A stretch of DNA of 64,000 bases from Lota lota (taxonomy: Eukaryota; Chordata; Actinopteri; Gadiformes; Lotidae), in NCBI GenBank assembly GCA_026745465.1, contig JACYXH010000403.1:5001-69000 (forward strand). The letters are read 5' to 3'. The notes beneath the pieces are model-generated. The model was not told the origin of the DNA. It saw only the letters and a program-made list of their open reading frames with translations, and searched no databases. Numbering within the stretch: the stretch's first letter is position 1; every line of letters starts with the position of its first letter. Position numbers and translations under genes: made by a program. This document shows positions 63,775 through 64,000 of this stretch, piece after piece.

Positions 63775-64000
63775 ATTAATAAAATAATATATAATCACAA
63801 AAAGAAATATAATGCTAAAATTGCTATGAGAGATCAGTTGAAAGAATAGCGAATTGCAATTTACTCCAATTACTGTGAACTCTAACTCTAGCATGTCCAA
63901 CACCAGAGAGAGATAGAGAGAGATGGGGAGAGAGAAAGGGGGATAGTGCGAGAGGGAGAGAAAGAGGGAGAGAGAGAGTGAGACAGACAATAAAGGGGGA
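63775..64000. other. Upstream of cabp1 first exon; GA-rich tract
   Basis: Probable 5' UTR or promoter of this cabp1 form. 63903-63985 is a purine-rich (GA)n-type tract. Further 5' exons may lie beyond the window. Confidence 0.5.

Overview
This window is nuclear DNA from a bony (teleost) fish. Its genes are split by GT-AG introns, it is rich in CA/GT and long C/G homopolymer tracts, and it carries teleost-style tRNA-derived SINEs, Tc1-like and MITE-type elements. The species cannot be fixed from the sequence alone. I recognise seven vertebrate gene families: msi1 (3' end), prkab1, pla2g1b, cox6a1, hps4, mlec and cabp1. All except hps4 have human orthologues on 12q24, so this is a conserved synteny block in which hps4 (human 22q12) is the outsider.

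Layout. 1-6.6 kb: last coding exons and 3' UTR of musashi-1 (+), with a palindromic 69-bp VNTR in an intron. 7.8-11.5 kb: complete prkab1 (+), with a large minisatellite grown inside a SINE in intron 5. 11.6-12.05 kb: a TTAA-flanked MITE. 12.6-13.5 kb: complete pla2g1b on the minus strand. 14.8-30 kb: a plus-strand pla2g1b array of two almost identical genes (A and B) on a 4-5 kb tandem duplication, a more diverged intact gene (C), a broken copy (D) and two orphan last-exon relics. Several transposons have inserted into only one of the two duplicated units, so the empty sites can be read directly.

30.7-38.5 kb: three tandem units of about 2.5 kb, each with a small gene of two short signal-peptide exons and one long exon. 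That exon encodes about 40 repeats of W-P-P-G-P-K followed by a variable Gln run. I do not recognise this secreted Q/P/W-rich family. It is the most unusual coding content here.

39.3-41.8 kb: cox6a1 (+). 42.4-47.4 kb: hps4 (+). 48.6-49.8 kb: a three-exon gene (+) for an unrecognised secreted protein. 50.7-57.7 kb: mlec on the minus strand, apparently with a long 3' UTR. 58.9-63.8 kb: cabp1 on the minus strand.

The genes are independent eukaryotic units with no operon logic. Pla2g1b enzymes are secreted digestive phospholipases, prkab1 is an AMPK scaffold, cox6a1 is respiratory, hps4 belongs to BLOC-3, mlec is an ER glycan lectin and cabp1 is a neuronal Ca sensor. Exon borders were inferred by eye from splice sites, reading phase and family conservation; UTR limits are estimates.
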